A DNA stretch of 64,000 bases from Luteibacter jiangsuensis. GTDB taxonomy: Bacteria; Pseudomonadota; Gammaproteobacteria; Xanthomonadales; Rhodanobacteraceae. Within the stretch, counting starts at the first letter, position 1. Every line of letters starts with the position of its first letter. Shown here piece by piece: positions 53,345 through 64,000 of this stretch. The position numbers and the translations under genes were made by a program. Under the pieces are notes generated by a model, which was given only the letters and a program-made list of their open reading frames with translations, had not been told where the DNA came from and made no database searches. Where the stretch lies: the NCBI RefSeq assembly GCF_030812295.1, contig NZ_JAUSSK010000004.1:124001-188000 (forward strand), written 5' to 3'.

Positions 53345-54196
53345 ATGGCCGTCTACGCGATCGGCGACGTCCAGGGTTGCTACCCCGAACTCCAGCGCCT
53401 GCTGGAGAAGCTTCGCTTCGACCCGGCCAACGACCGGCTGTGGTTCTGCGGCGACCTGGTGAATCGAGGCGGCGAGTCGTTGGCCACGTTGCGCCTGATC
53501 CACTCGCTGCGCGACCAGGCGGTCATCACGCTCGGCAACCACGACCTCTCGTTGCTGGCGATCGGCCAACGTCGCGAAGATGCGCAGGCGCGGGTGAACC
53601 CCGAGCTGCGTGAAGTGCTGTTCGCGGATGACGCGCCGGTGCTTCTCGAATGGCTGCGCATGCAAAAGCTGCTGCATAACGATGAAGAACTCGGCTGGAC
53701 GATGGTCCATGCCGGCCTGGCACCGATCTGGACCTTGCGCCAGGCCCAGCGGGCCGCGCTGGAAGTGGAACGCGAACTCGGCGGCCCCCGTCATCAGCGT
53801 TTGCTCAAGAACCTCTTCGGCAATCGTCCTCCCGGCTGGAACAATCGGCTGCAGGGCGTCGAGCGCCACCGCGCCACGATCAACACGCTCACGCGCATGC
53901 GCTATTGCGACGTCAACGGCCGCATCGATTTCGAAGGCAAGGGCATTCCCGGCACACAGAAGCCCGGCATGTACCCATGGTTCGAAGTACCGGGGATGCG
54001 TCGCCGCGAGACGAAGATCGTCTGCGGGCACTGGTCCGCGCTGGGACGCTTCGCGGGCCTGGGCGTCTATGCGATCGACACGGGTTGCGTGTGGGGCGGC
54101 CAACTCACCGCCATGCGCATCGACGTGCCCGAGCCGGTCTACGTCACCGTCGATGCGGAACCGTATCGGCAGAAACCCAAGGGCGGCGGCGACTGA
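53345..54196 (+). CDS. apaH: Symmetrical bis(5'-nucleosyl)-tetraphosphatase ApaH
   Basis: A 283-residue metallophosphatase that splits diadenosine tetraphosphate (and capped RNAs) symmetrically. The PPP-family motifs are YAIGDVQGCYPEL (GDxxG), FCGDLVNRGGESL (GDxxxRG) and LGNHDLSLLAI (GNHD). Downstream metal His residues lie in VHAGLAPIW and CGHWSALG. The length is typical. It ends the lptD-apaH block and faces the secA gene. Confidence 0.95.
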   Translation: MAVYAIGDVQGCYPELQRLLEKLRFDPANDRLWFCGDLVNRGGESLATLRLIHSLRDQAVITLGNHDLSLLAIGQRREDAQARVNPELREVLFADDAPVLLEWLRMQKLLHNDEELGWTMVHAGLAPIWTLRQAQRAALEVERELGGPRHQRLLKNLFGNRPPGWNNRLQGVERHRATINTLTRMRYCDVNGRIDFEGKGIPGTQKPGMYPWFEVPGMRRRETKIVCGHWSALGRFAGLGVYAIDTGCVWGGQLTAMRIDVPEPVYVTVDAEPYRQKPKGGGD

Positions 54197-54318
54197 CGCT
54201 TTTCGCCCGATGTGGAGGTCCGGATATCAAGGCTCGGCTTCGCCATCGCGGTTGTTTATGCGTCGGGGCAGGGGGAGCCGAGCCGCAGTACCCGAAGGTC
54301 CAGCGGAGAGCCAGAAAA

Positions 54319-54346
54319 AAGGCGCTCCTCGGATGAGGAGCGCCTT
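54319..54346 (-). terminator. Terminator of secA, between convergent apaH and secA
   Basis: AAGGCGCTCCTC (54319-54330) and GAGGAGCGCCTT (54335-54346) are perfect 12-base arms with a GGAT loop. The A-run at 54315-54320 gives a T-run on the minus strand, fitting the secA transcript; it can also block apaH readthrough. Confidence 0.92.
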
Positions 54347-54388
54347 CATGGCTGCGATACAAGTTCGACGCAGTCCTGTTCTTTCGTA

Positions 54389-57103
<2,715 letters not shown>

Positions 57104-57233
57104 CGATCATCCGGATCTGAAGCGAAAAGGGCTGCCGCCCGGCCATGGCCGGGCGGCACGAAGGGACGATCATACTACGGGCGTCCCCGGCTTTCCTCGG
57201 GGTGGCGGCGGGCCGGGCCGGATTCAAGCCTTG

Positions 57234-58181
57234 TCAGCGATGGCTGCGGACGTAGGCCAGCGGGTTTACCACGCGGTCGTGGTACCAGACCTCGAAATGG
57301 ACGTGCGACCCGGTGGAGCGCCCCGTGGACCCGGCTTTCGCGATGGCATCGCCGATCCGGACGCGCTGCCCGGGGTGCACCAGGATGAGGCTGTTATGAG
57401 CGTACCGGGTCATGTAGCCATTGCCGTGGTCGATTTCGACTACGTCGCCATAGCCGCTGCGCTGACCGGCGAACGTGACCATCCCTTCGGCGACCGCCGT
57501 CACGGGCGTACCTGTCGGCGCGGCGATGTCGATGCCCGTGTGGCGGGCGGCGTGACCACTGAAAGGGTCCGGCCGCCCTCCGAAATACGAGGAGATATAG
57601 CCATTCACCGGCATGCCGGTAGGCCGAAGACTCGATTCGATCGTACGGTCCATCAGCATGTCGCGCAGCGCTTCGAGCTGGGCTTGCTGGGTGTCGAACT
57701 GGCCGGAAAGCTGGTCGATGCTCTTGTCGAGCGACGCCGGCAAGGCGTACGCCGGCACATCGGCACCGGTGGTGAGTTCCGGGCCGCCCTGGCCCGGCTC
57801 CTCGTCGAAGTTGAATTCGCCGTCATCGAGCTTGCCGACCTGGGTGAGGCGTTCTCCGAGAGCATTGAGACGAACGGATTGAGCCTGGAGCTGGCCCAGT
57901 TTGACGGCCAGCGCGTCCAGATCGCGCTGGGCGTCCCGCTTGATCTCCGCGACCCGTGCGTCCTGGTCACCGACGCGCTGTGCCAGGCTGCCGATATCGC
58001 CGAGCGCGCGCTCCTTCGGACTCGCCACCGCGAGTGCCACCGCCGCGCCGACACAGGCGATACCTACGAAACCGGCGATGGCCATCAGTGCGAACTTGCA
58101 GCGCAGGCGCCGACAAGTCAGGTCGAGCGTTTTCGGCCCTTTCAGGCCACGAGACACGAGTATGATCTGCATACGTTCCAT
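57234..58181 (-). CDS. M23 family metallopeptidase with N-terminal membrane anchor
   Basis: A 315-residue LytM-type protein. One membrane segment lies at about residues 33-55 (LMAIAGFVGIACVGAAVALAVA). A coiled-coil region (residues ~60-110) and a C-terminal M23 domain from about 190 follow. The zinc site is intact: HTGIDIAAPTGTPV with its His and Asp, and the final pair HVHFEVW. It may therefore cleave peptidoglycan cross-links, unlike LytM activators with a degenerate site. The first ATG is at 58181; one three codons on (58172) has a better GGA-type ribosome site. The location between secA and dciA is conserved in Xanthomonadales. Confidence 0.88.
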   Translation of the reverse strand: MERMQIILVSRGLKGPKTLDLTCRRLRCKFALMAIAGFVGIACVGAAVALAVASPKERALGDIGSLAQRVGDQDARVAEIKRDAQRDLDALAVKLGQLQAQSVRLNALGERLTQVGKLDDGEFNFDEEPGQGGPELTTGADVPAYALPASLDKSIDQLSGQFDTQQAQLEALRDMLMDRTIESSLRPTGMPVNGYISSYFGGRPDPFSGHAARHTGIDIAAPTGTPVTAVAEGMVTFAGQRSGYGDVVEIDHGNGYMTRYAHNSLILVHPGQRVRIGDAIAKAGSTGRSTGSHVHFEVWYHDRVVNPLAYVRSHR

Positions 58182-58203
58182 ATCGAATAGTTAAAGCCGG
58201 CCC

Positions 58204-58662
58204 ATGCCACCGCCATCCCAGCCGCCCCGCCGCTCCACGCGTGGACTGACGTCCATCACGGAGTTCGGGCCTGTCGCGTCGCTGGCCCAACGAGCCCGCG
58301 AACTCGACCAACTGGACCGCCAGCTGCGCGCGACGCTGCCCTCGCCATTGCGTGACCAGGTCCGCTTCGCGGACCTGCGCGATGGCAGGCTCGTCTTCCT
58401 TGCGCCCTCGTCGGCCTGGGCTTCGCGGGTACGCCTTTACCAGGCGCAAATCCTCGAAGCCGCTCGCGCCATCGGCGCGAAGGCCCACTCGGTTGCCGTG
58501 AAAGTGGCCCCCCTGCCGCCCGTGGAGGTGATCCCCGACCGGCACAAACCGCTTTCCACCTCGGCGGCCCGACATCTTCGGAGCGCCGCGGCGTCACTCT
58601 CCGACCCCACGTTGCGGGATCTGTTCCTTGAATTGGCCTCCAAGGCCGAAAACTCAGAATAA
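58204..58662 (+). CDS. dciA: DciA-like replicative helicase-associated protein (DUF721)
   Basis: A 152-residue DUF721/DciA protein. The KH-like domain spans about residues 20-105 (LDRQLRATLPSPLRDQVRFADLRDGRLVFLAPSSAWASRVRLYQ). A basic, Ser/Ala-rich C-terminal tail follows. DciA replaces DnaC/DnaI as the helicase loader in most bacteria. It is transcribed divergently from the M23 peptidase gene, 22 bases apart. The length is as expected. No DnaC homologue is seen here, as expected for this family. Confidence 0.85.
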   Translation: MPPPSQPPRRSTRGLTSITEFGPVASLAQRARELDQLDRQLRATLPSPLRDQVRFADLRDGRLVFLAPSSAWASRVRLYQAQILEAARAIGAKAHSVAVKVAPLPPVEVIPDRHKPLSTSAARHLRSAAASLSDPTLRDLFLELASKAENSE

Positions 58663-59060
58663 TCCTATGCTTGCATTCACCTTCGCGGATCCGTAAGCAG
58701 CCACGGACCGGCGAGGGCGGCGAACTTTATAGCACGCATGAAGCGCCGGAATGCCTAAATTGCACGTAAATTTCACTGACGTGACGTGGATCACGCGTGG
58801 TCTCATGGTTTCCTGGAGGCGTGCGTTACGGGCGTTACGGGCCCTGGTGGGAGCCGACCTTGTCGGCGACCCCGCGCGGCAGCGGGGCAGGTCACGGCAA
58901 GCGCCCATGGCCGACAAAGCCGGCTCCGCACAGACGCGGTTCCAGAAACTTTGGGTGCCACAAGCCGGGTTTCACAACCTTGGCTCCCACAAACCCCGAG
59001 CCCCACCAACGAGAAACGGATAGCCCGAAGGGCGTCTTGTTCGCCCCGAGGGGCGACGCC
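58663..59060. other. 398-base gap between dciA and lpxC
   Basis: The region carries a decayed type-A repeat pair (58844-58933), described separately. Two small stems near the lpxC end, GCCCGAAGGGC (59023-59033) and CGCCCCGAGGGGCG (59042-59055), may terminate lpxC. The 58663-58840 part shows nothing that I can assign. No tRNA or small ORF with a ribosome site was seen. Confidence 0.5.
58844..58933. repeat. Decayed inverted pair of type-A repeats
   Basis: The left arm (58844-58869) is a perfect type-A unit, CTGGTGGGAGCC plus GACCTTGTCGGCGA. The right arm (58907-58933) has several substitutions (GCCGGCTCCGCACAG for GTCGGCTCCCACCAG). The centre again contains a CCCGCGCGGCAGCGGGG-like sequence. 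Confidence 0.75.
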
Positions 59061-59972
59061 TTACACCGCCTGGGCGGGATGGGCGTAGGAGATCGGCGCC
59101 TTGGCCGGATCCTTGAAGCTGACTTCTTCCCATGCCGTGACATCGGCCATCAGGCTGCGGAGCAGCTTGTTGTTGAGCTCGTGGCCCGACTTGTGCGCGG
59201 AGTACGCGCCAATCAGGCTGTGGCCCAGCATGTAGATGTCGCCGATGGCGTCGAGGATCTTGTGCTTGACGAACTCGTTGTCATAACGGAGGCCGTCTTC
59301 GTTGAGCACGCGGTAGTCGTCGAGCACCACGGCGTTGTCCATCGAGCCACCAAGCGTGAGATTGCGCTCACGGAGCATTTCGATGTCGCGCATGAAGCCG
59401 AACGTGCGGGCACGGCTGACTTCCTTGACGAACGACGTCGTCGAGAAGTCCATCTCGGCCTGCGAATTGCGCTTGTTGAACAGCGGGTGATCGAATTCGA
59501 CGGAGAAGCCGACCTTGAAGCCGTCGAACGGCTCGAGCTTGGCCCACTTGTCACCGTCCTGCACGATCACCGGCTTCTTGATGCGGATGAAGCGCTTGGC
59601 CGCATCCTGTTCCTCGATGCCGGCGGACTGGATCAGGAACACGAACGGACCGGCGCTGCCGTCCATGATCGGCACTTCAGGCGCCGAGAGGTCGACGTAG
59701 GCGTTATCGATACCGAGACCGGCCATCGCCGAGAGCAGGTGCTCCACGGTCGACACGCGAACGTCGCCATTGATCAGGGTGGTGGAAAGACGCGTGTCAC
59801 CGACGTTCTCCGGGCGCGAATGCAATTCGACCGGCGGATTGAGATCGGTACGGCGGAACACGATGCCCGTGTTCGGCGCCGCGGGACGAAGCGTCATGTA
59901 CACCTTGTCGCCGGTATGGAGGCCGACGCCCGTGGCACGAATGATGTTCTTGAGCGTGCGCTGCTTGATCAT
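59061..59972 (-). CDS. lpxC: UDP-3-O-acyl-N-acetylglucosamine deacetylase
   Basis: A 303-residue zinc deacetylase that commits UDP-acyl-GlcNAc to lipid A synthesis. It begins [22 protein letters not shown] metal His lies in [15 protein letters not shown], the HKxxD pair in [12 protein letters not shown] and the catalytic His in [12 protein letters not shown]. The length is typical. It follows ftsZ after 327 bases on the same strand, so a separate promoter is likely; a TGTTAG on the minus strand near 60010-60015 is a possible -10. Confidence 0.96.
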   Translation of the reverse strand: MIKQRTLKNIIRATGVGLHTGDKVYMTLRPAAPNTGIVFRRTDLNPPVELHSRPENVGDTRLSTTLINGDVRVSTVEHLLSAMAGLGIDNAYVDLSAPEVPIMDGSAGPFVFLIQSAGIEEQDAAKRFIRIKKPVIVQDGDKWAKLEPFDGFKVGFSVEFDHPLFNKRNSQAEMDFSTTSFVKEVSRARTFGFMRDIEMLRERNLTLGGSMDNAVVLDDYRVLNEDGLRYDNEFVKHKILDAIGDIYMLGHSLIGAYSAHKSGHELNNKLLRSLMADVTAWEEVSFKDPAKAPISYAHPAQAV

Positions 59973-60146
59973 GTTGGGTCGAACCTTGTTGGCAGCAGCC
60001 TAAAGTGGCGAACATGCTAACACAGTCTTAACCTCGGAATAAACAAACCGGACGGTACAGTCCAGCATTGCTTCACCGTTCCTTCAGCAAGATCCGAGAC
60101 CCATTCTCATCTGGCTTGCGACTGAATTGGCGCTCATTCAACGACT

Positions 60147-60170
60147 TGCAAATGATTGATATCACTTGCA
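60147..60170. promoter_or_regulatory. 24-base imperfect palindrome upstream of lpxC
   Basis: Left half TGCAAATGATTG and right half ATATCACTTGCA match as inverted repeats at 9 of 12 positions. It sits about 175 bases upstream of the lpxC start. The AATGAT..ATCA core is loosely Fur- or FNR-like, but it fits neither consensus fully. Confidence 0.4.
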
Positions 60171-60191
60171 GGTTTTCCTGTCGAGGCACGG

Positions 60192-60232
60192 CGGTGCCCC
60201 GCCACCCGGAACGGGATGGCGGCGGGGCACCG
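60192..60232. other. Large perfect hairpin between ftsZ and lpxC
   Basis: CGGTGCCCCGCC (60192-60203) and GGCGGGGCACCG (60221-60232) are perfect 12-base arms. The loop folds further as CCCG-GAA-CGGG. A second stem, CCCGGC-ATCAT-GCCGGG, follows at 60238-60254. Together they probably form the 3' end of the ftsZ mRNA, although no minus-strand T-run follows. Confidence 0.6.
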
Positions 60233-60299
60233 GGCGGCCCGGCATCATGCCGGGTCGGCCTCACGTTTTCCTTAACGTGCCTTCAGCGGTGAGTGCCGG

Positions 60300-61484
60300 T
60301 CAGTCGGCCTGGCGGCGCAGGAACGCCGGGATATCCAGGTAATCGATGGCCGGTTCCGCGTTCTTCTGCGGCTGGGCGGGTTCCGACCGGACCGACGGCA
60401 TCGCGTCGGCCTGGGCGTAGTCGACCACCTCGTTGCCGGTACCCGTGCGCAGCACGACCGGACGCGGACGTTGGCGCATTTCCACCTGCTGCTGGACCGG
60501 CTGGCGGATCGGCTGCTTGGCGGTGACGCCGCGGTTCAGGCCCGTGGCGACAACCGTCACGCGAACGTCGTCCTGCATTTCCGGATCGAGCGACGTACCG
60601 ATCACGACGGTCGCGTCTTCCGAGGCGAAATCGTGGATCACCCGGCCGATCTCGTCGAACTCGCGCATGGTGAGGTTCGGTCCGGCGGTCACGTTGACCA
60701 GGATGCCGCAGGCACCGGCGAGGTTCACGTCCTCGAGCAGCGGGTTGTTGATCGCCGCCTCCGCGGCGGCCTGGGCGCGATCGTCGCCACGGGCGGTGCC
60801 CGAGCCCATCATCGCCATGCCCATCTCGCTCATGACGGTGCGGACGTCGGCGAAGTCGACGTTGATCAGGCCCGGGGCCGTGATCAGGTCGGCGATGCCC
60901 TGGACCGCGCCTTGGAGCACGTCGTTGGCTGCCTTGAAAGCATTGAGCAAGGTCACTTCCCGGCCCAGCACCGAGAGCAGTTTCTCGTTCGGCACGGTGA
61001 TCAGCGAGTCGACGTGCTGGGAGAGGTCCTCGATACCCTTGAGGGCCACCTGCATGCGACGACGGCCTTCGAAGGGGAACGGCTTGGTCACGACCGCGAC
61101 CGTCAGGATGCCCTTCTCTTTCGCCAGCTGCGCCACGACCGGCGCCGCGCCGGTACCCGTACCACCGCCCATGCCGGCGGTGATGAAGACCATGTCGGCA
61201 CCTTCGAGCATTTCCTCGATGCGCTCACGATCTTCCAGCGCGGCCTGACGGCCGACTTCCGGATTCGCGCCGGCACCCAGGCCCTTGGTGACATTGCCAC
61301 CAAGCTGGAGGTGCGTGCGCGAGGCGCAGCTCTTCATCGCCTGCGCGTCGGTGTTGGCGACGACGAACTCGACGCCTTCGATGTTGGAATTCACCATGTG
61401 GGCCACGGCGTTGCCGCCGCCACCGCCCACGCCGATGACCTTGATGACCGCATTCGGTGCCAGTTTTTCGATCAGTTCGAACAT
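60300..61484 (-). CDS. ftsZ: Cell-division GTPase FtsZ
   Basis: A 394-residue tubulin homologue that forms the Z-ring. The GTP-binding signature is [14 protein letters not shown], with the N-terminal [18 protein letters not shown]. The T7 synergy region falls in [14 protein letters not shown] variable linker leads to the conserved C-terminal peptide [13 protein letters not shown], which binds FtsA and ZipA. The start is standard ([16 protein letters not shown]). ftsA lies 135 bases upstream on the same strand, with a structured leader between. Confidence 0.97.
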   Translation of the reverse strand: MFELIEKLAPNAVIKVIGVGGGGGNAVAHMVNSNIEGVEFVVANTDAQAMKSCASRTHLQLGGNVTKGLGAGANPEVGRQAALEDRERIEEMLEGADMVFITAGMGGGTGTGAAPVVAQLAKEKGILTVAVVTKPFPFEGRRRMQVALKGIEDLSQHVDSLITVPNEKLLSVLGREVTLLNAFKAANDVLQGAVQGIADLITAPGLINVDFADVRTVMSEMGMAMMGSGTARGDDRAQAAAEAAINNPLLEDVNLAGACGILVNVTAGPNLTMREFDEIGRVIHDFASEDATVVIGTSLDPEMQDDVRVTVVATGLNRGVTAKQPIRQPVQQQVEMRQRPRPVVLRTGTGNEVVDYAQADAMPSVRSEPAQPQKNAEPAIDYLDIPAFLRRQAD

Positions 61485-61526
61485 TTCCCGTCCTCCGCAG
61501 AACTTTTAGTTTTTTTGGTTTATGTC

Positions 61527-61552
61527 CCGCGTCCGACTCCTGTCGGCCGCGG
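61527..61552 (-). promoter_or_regulatory. Structured leader between ftsA and ftsZ
   Basis: CCGC-gt-CCGAC-tcct-GTCGG-cc-GCGG forms a nine-pair stem with a 2x2 internal loop. It is followed, toward ftsZ, by an A-rich stretch and a good GGAGG ribosome site. It could be a regulatory stem or a promoter-proximal structure. Confidence 0.45.
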
Positions 61553-61619
61553 GTTGCGGGCCTTCCTCGTGCCCCGGCACCCCCCTTCCATCGGGCACCG
61601 ACGATCCGGTGAAACGAAC

Positions 61620-62855
61620 TCAGAAGTTCTTGGTGAACCAGCTTCGGAACTTCTCGACCACACTGCCGACATTGCCGGCAGCCGAACTCGCGTGACGCGA
61701 ACCACCGCTCGACCGCGAGCCATGCAGAAGCAGGCCCACGCCGGTCGAATGGAGTTCGCTGGAAACGACGTCGCCCAGGCCCGAGACATGCTGCGGGACC
61801 CCGATGCGGACCATCTTGTGGAAGATCTCTTCGGCCAGTTCCAGCGCACCTTCCATGCGCGAGGCGCCGCCGGTCAGCACGATGCCCGCCGCGACGAGGC
61901 TTTCGTAGCCCGAGCGGCGCAGTTCGTCCTGCACCATCTCGAAGATCTCCTCGTAGCGCGCCTGCACCGACTGCGCGAGCGCCTGCCGGGCGAGACGGCG
62001 CGGCGGACGATCGCCTACGCTGGGCACCTGGATGGTTTCTTCCGCGTGCGCGAGCTGGGCAAGCGCACAGGCGTACTTGATCTTGATCTCTTCCGCGTGG
62101 GCCGTCGGCGTGTGGACACCGTAGGCGATGTCGTTGGTGACCTGGTCGCCACCCACCGGCAACGACTTGGTGTAGCGGATCGCGCCCTGCGTGTAGATGG
62201 CGATATCGGTGGTGCCCGCGCCGATGTCGACGAGGCAGACGCCCAGTTCCAGTTCGTCCTCGGTAAGCACCGCCTTGGCGCTGGCGACAGCGGCCGGAAC
62301 GAGTTCATCGACGGACAGGCCGCATCGCTGGATGCACTTGGAGATGTTCTGCACCGCGCTCGCCGCGCCGGTCACGAGGTGCACGCTGGCTTCCAGGCGC
62401 ACGCCACTCATGCCGACCGGGTGGCGGATACCATCCTGGCCGTCGATGCGATATTCCTGCGATTCCTTGTAGAGGACCTTGCGGTCCGCCGGGATGGCTA
62501 CCGCGCTGGCGGCTTCCAGCACCTGCTCGAGATCGGCCGACATCACCTCTCGGTCACGGATGGCCGCGGTGCCGTGCGAGTTGCGTGTTTCCAGGTGGCT
62601 ACCCGAGATAGAGGCGTACACCGAGCGGATATCGCAACCCGCCATCAATTCGGCTTCCTCCACGGCGCGCTGGATGGAATGCACGGTGGACTCGATGTCG
62701 ACCACCGATCCACGCTTCATGCCGCGCGAGACGTGCGTGCCGATGCCGATCACCTCGATCGGTTCGCCCGGCTCGTACTCGCCCACGATCGCGACCACCT
62801 TCGAGGTTCCGATGTCGAGGCCGACGACGAGCTGTTTGTCGTTCTTGTTTCTCAT
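61620..62855 (-). CDS. ftsA: Cell-division protein FtsA
   Basis: A 411-residue actin-like ATPase that tethers FtsZ to the membrane. Phosphate 1 is VVGLDIGTSKVVAIVGE, phosphate 2 LVDIGAGTTDIAIY, and the adenosine motif VLTGGASRMEGALELAEEIF. The FtsA-specific 1C domain lies between residues ~85 and 160. The amphipathic C-terminal helix (GSVVEKFRSWFTKNF) is the membrane anchor. The ATG at 62855 is standard; it starts 7 bases after the ftsQ stop. Confidence 0.97.
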   Translation of the reverse strand: MRNKNDKQLVVGLDIGTSKVVAIVGEYEPGEPIEVIGIGTHVSRGMKRGSVVDIESTVHSIQRAVEEAELMAGCDIRSVYASISGSHLETRNSHGTAAIRDREVMSADLEQVLEAASAVAIPADRKVLYKESQEYRIDGQDGIRHPVGMSGVRLEASVHLVTGAASAVQNISKCIQRCGLSVDELVPAAVASAKAVLTEDELELGVCLVDIGAGTTDIAIYTQGAIRYTKSLPVGGDQVTNDIAYGVHTPTAHAEEIKIKYACALAQLAHAEETIQVPSVGDRPPRRLARQALAQSVQARYEEIFEMVQDELRRSGYESLVAAGIVLTGGASRMEGALELAEEIFHKMVRIGVPQHVSGLGDVVSSELHSTGVGLLLHGSRSSGGSRHASSAAGNVGSVVEKFRSWFTKNF

Positions 62856-62862
62856 GGTTAGC

Positions 62863-63603
62863 TCAGCTTCCGACCTTGGGTGCGGCCGTGGTTTCCGGTT
62901 GCGGCCACCGGATGGCGAATCCGTTGGTGTAACGCAGGTCGGCATAGGCGAAACCGCCTTGCCGGCCGGCAACGAGTTGCGGGTAGACATCGAGGAAGCG
63001 CGCGAGGCGGCGGTCGGCTTGCTCGCGATCGCCGATCACGATCTCGGCGCCGCTGTCGGTGGTGACGCTCCAGCTGCCACGTTCGCTCAGGCTGACTCCC
63101 ACGATGGACAGGCCGGTGCGTCCTTCGAAGGACTTGCGCGCCTGCGCATAGAAACTCACCACTTCCGCCAGGCGCGAATCGGGGCCGCGCAAGCGCGGGA
63201 GGTCACCCATCTGGTCGGCACCCGGCGCGTCGAAGACGAGGCCCTGACGACTGATCAGGCGGTCCTCGTTCCAGCGGGCGAATGGCTGGCGCTCGTAGAT
63301 GCGGACCAGCAACGTATCAGGCCAGCGCTTGCGCACCTCCACGGACTCCACCCAGGGCAGCGCGCCGATCGCATGGCGCACGTCCTCGAGGTCCGTGGCG
63401 AAGAATCCCTTGCCCAGTCGCGGCAGCACGGCGCTGCGGATCTGCTCCGCGCTGACGTGCGCGAACTCCGCCTCGACCTTGAGCTGCGTCACCGGCCAAC
63501 GGCCGGCGGCGAACCAACCCTGCATCACGCCGACCACGGGCAACACCACCAGCGTGATGGCGATACCCCAGGCGACGATCCGCGTGGCGGCGGCTCCCTT
63601 CAT
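62863..63603 (-). CDS. ftsQ: Cell-division protein FtsQ
   Basis: A 246-residue bitopic division protein. A short cytoplasmic N-terminus and one membrane segment ([22 protein letters not shown]) are followed by a POTRA domain ([32 protein letters not shown]) and the beta domain ([28 protein letters not shown]). FtsQ scaffolds FtsB and FtsL at the septum. The ATG at 63603 overlaps the ddl stop (ATGA), which supports this start. Confidence 0.95.
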   Translation of the reverse strand: MKGAAATRIVAWGIAITLVVLPVVGVMQGWFAAGRWPVTQLKVEAEFAHVSAEQIRSAVLPRLGKGFFATDLEDVRHAIGALPWVESVEVRKRWPDTLLVRIYERQPFARWNEDRLISRQGLVFDAPGADQMGDLPRLRGPDSRLAEVVSFYAQARKSFEGRTGLSIVGVSLSERGSWSVTTDSGAEIVIGDREQADRRLARFLDVYPQLVAGRQGGFAYADLRYTNGFAIRWPQPETTAAPKVGS

Positions 63604-64000
63604 GCCTTCGCGCCCTCCCGTTGCATCGAGGTCTCGAGGATCCGCCAGCACAGGGCGGCATAGTCCAGGCCCGCGGCGGCCGCGGCCTTGGGCACGAGCG
63701 AATGCGAGGTCATGCCCGGCGCGGTATTCACTTCGAGGAGCCAGTTCTTGCCGTGACGGTCGCGCATCACGTCGACGCGCCCCCAGCCCACGCAGTCGAG
63801 CGCGTCGAATGCCTGCAGCGCGAGGGCGCGCATGGCTTCCTCCTCGGCGCCGGACAGACCCGGCACGATGTACTGCGTGTCCTCGGCGATGTACTTGGCG
63901 TTGTAGTCGTAGTACTCGCCCTTGGGCACGATCTTGATCGTCGGCAGCACTTCGCGGCCGAGGATGCCGACGGTGAACTCGCCACCTTCGTTCGCGTCGC
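63600..64000 (-). CDS. ddl: D-alanine--D-alanine ligase (C-terminal part; runs off right edge)
   Basis: The frame is open to the right end of the window, leaving the last ~133 residues of an ATP-grasp ligase that makes D-Ala-D-Ala for peptidoglycan. Visible are [60 protein letters not shown] (the Mg/ATP-binding Asp, Glu and Asn) and the C-terminal helix. The order ddl-ftsQ-ftsA-ftsZ-lpxC is the usual end of the division/cell-wall cluster. The upstream gene is probably murB or murC, outside the window. Confidence 0.93.
   Translation of the reverse strand, partial: DANEGGEFTVGILGREVLPTIKIVPKGEYYDYNAKYIAEDTQYIVPGLSGAEEEAMRALALQAFDALDCVGWGRVDVMRDRHGKNWLLEVNTAPGMTSHSLVPKAAAAAGLDYAALCWRILETSMQREGAKA

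Noticed and set aside
60471-62861. A ~796-codon open frame antisense to ftsZ and ftsA.
   Set aside because: It spans two real genes and their spacer, with no domain content; a GC-bias artefact.

Overview
This window looks like a chromosomal segment of a high-GC gammaproteobacterium of the Xanthomonadales, probably a Rhodanobacteraceae member such as Luteibacter or Dyella. That placement is inferred from gene order (ddl-ftsQ-ftsA-ftsZ-lpxC, a divergent dciA, M23 peptidase-secA; lptD-surA-pdxA-rsmA-apaG-apaH), from the GC-rich codon use, and from a family of short GTGG-headed palindromic repeats. Nothing in the sequence fixes the species.

Left part (1-11.8 kb): mixed housekeeping and accessory genes. 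They are the 3' end of a DUF885 putative metallopeptidase, a hemolysin-III family membrane protein, a tandem universal stress protein, a TonB-like protein, a cysteine-dioxygenase-type cupin next to an FAD/NAD(P)-binding protein, two MFS transporters, a cardiolipin synthase and a secreted esterase.

12.0-26.7 kb: a complete myo-inositol locus. A leftward arm carries an RpiR/IolR-type regulator and two Gfo/Idh/MocA (IolG-like) dehydrogenases. A rightward arm carries a sugar ABC importer (binding protein, permease, single-domain ATPase), a fused IolC kinase-DUF2090 aldolase, IolD, IolE, IolB, an IolA/MmsA dehydrogenase and an OprB-type porin, closed by a strong terminator. Several junctions are ATGA overlaps, so the rightward arm is probably one long operon. 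The divergent control region holds a GGAA-N6-TTCC palindrome and a near copy, good candidates for the operator. Outer-membrane entry, inner-membrane import and catabolism to acetyl-CoA are all encoded together.

26.8-36.7 kb: small genes separated by clear terminators: a CPXCG zinc-ribbon protein, a HAD hydrolase, a YihY/BrkB membrane protein, a glycine-zipper lipoprotein-like protein, a Tat-exported MsrB, a DPP-IV-like S9 peptidase, an SDR, a DUF2383 protein and a secreted alpha/beta hydrolase. An AT-richer secreted amidase-like gene (35.1-36.6 kb) stands out from its surroundings.

36.7-47.0 kb: ssb, a compact four-gene chaperone-usher pilus operon, ispB, a secreted dienelactone-hydrolase-like protein, two translationally coupled ubiquinone-type flavin hydroxylases, and a PduO-type cobalamin adenosyltransferase.

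47.1-64.0 kb: envelope and division core genes: the lptD-surA-pdxA-rsmA-apaG-apaH block, secA, an M23 peptidase, the dciA replicative-helicase loader, lpxC, and the end of the dcw cluster (ftsZ, ftsA, ftsQ and partial ddl, all leftward). No rRNA, tRNA, CRISPR array, transposase or prophage was recognised.
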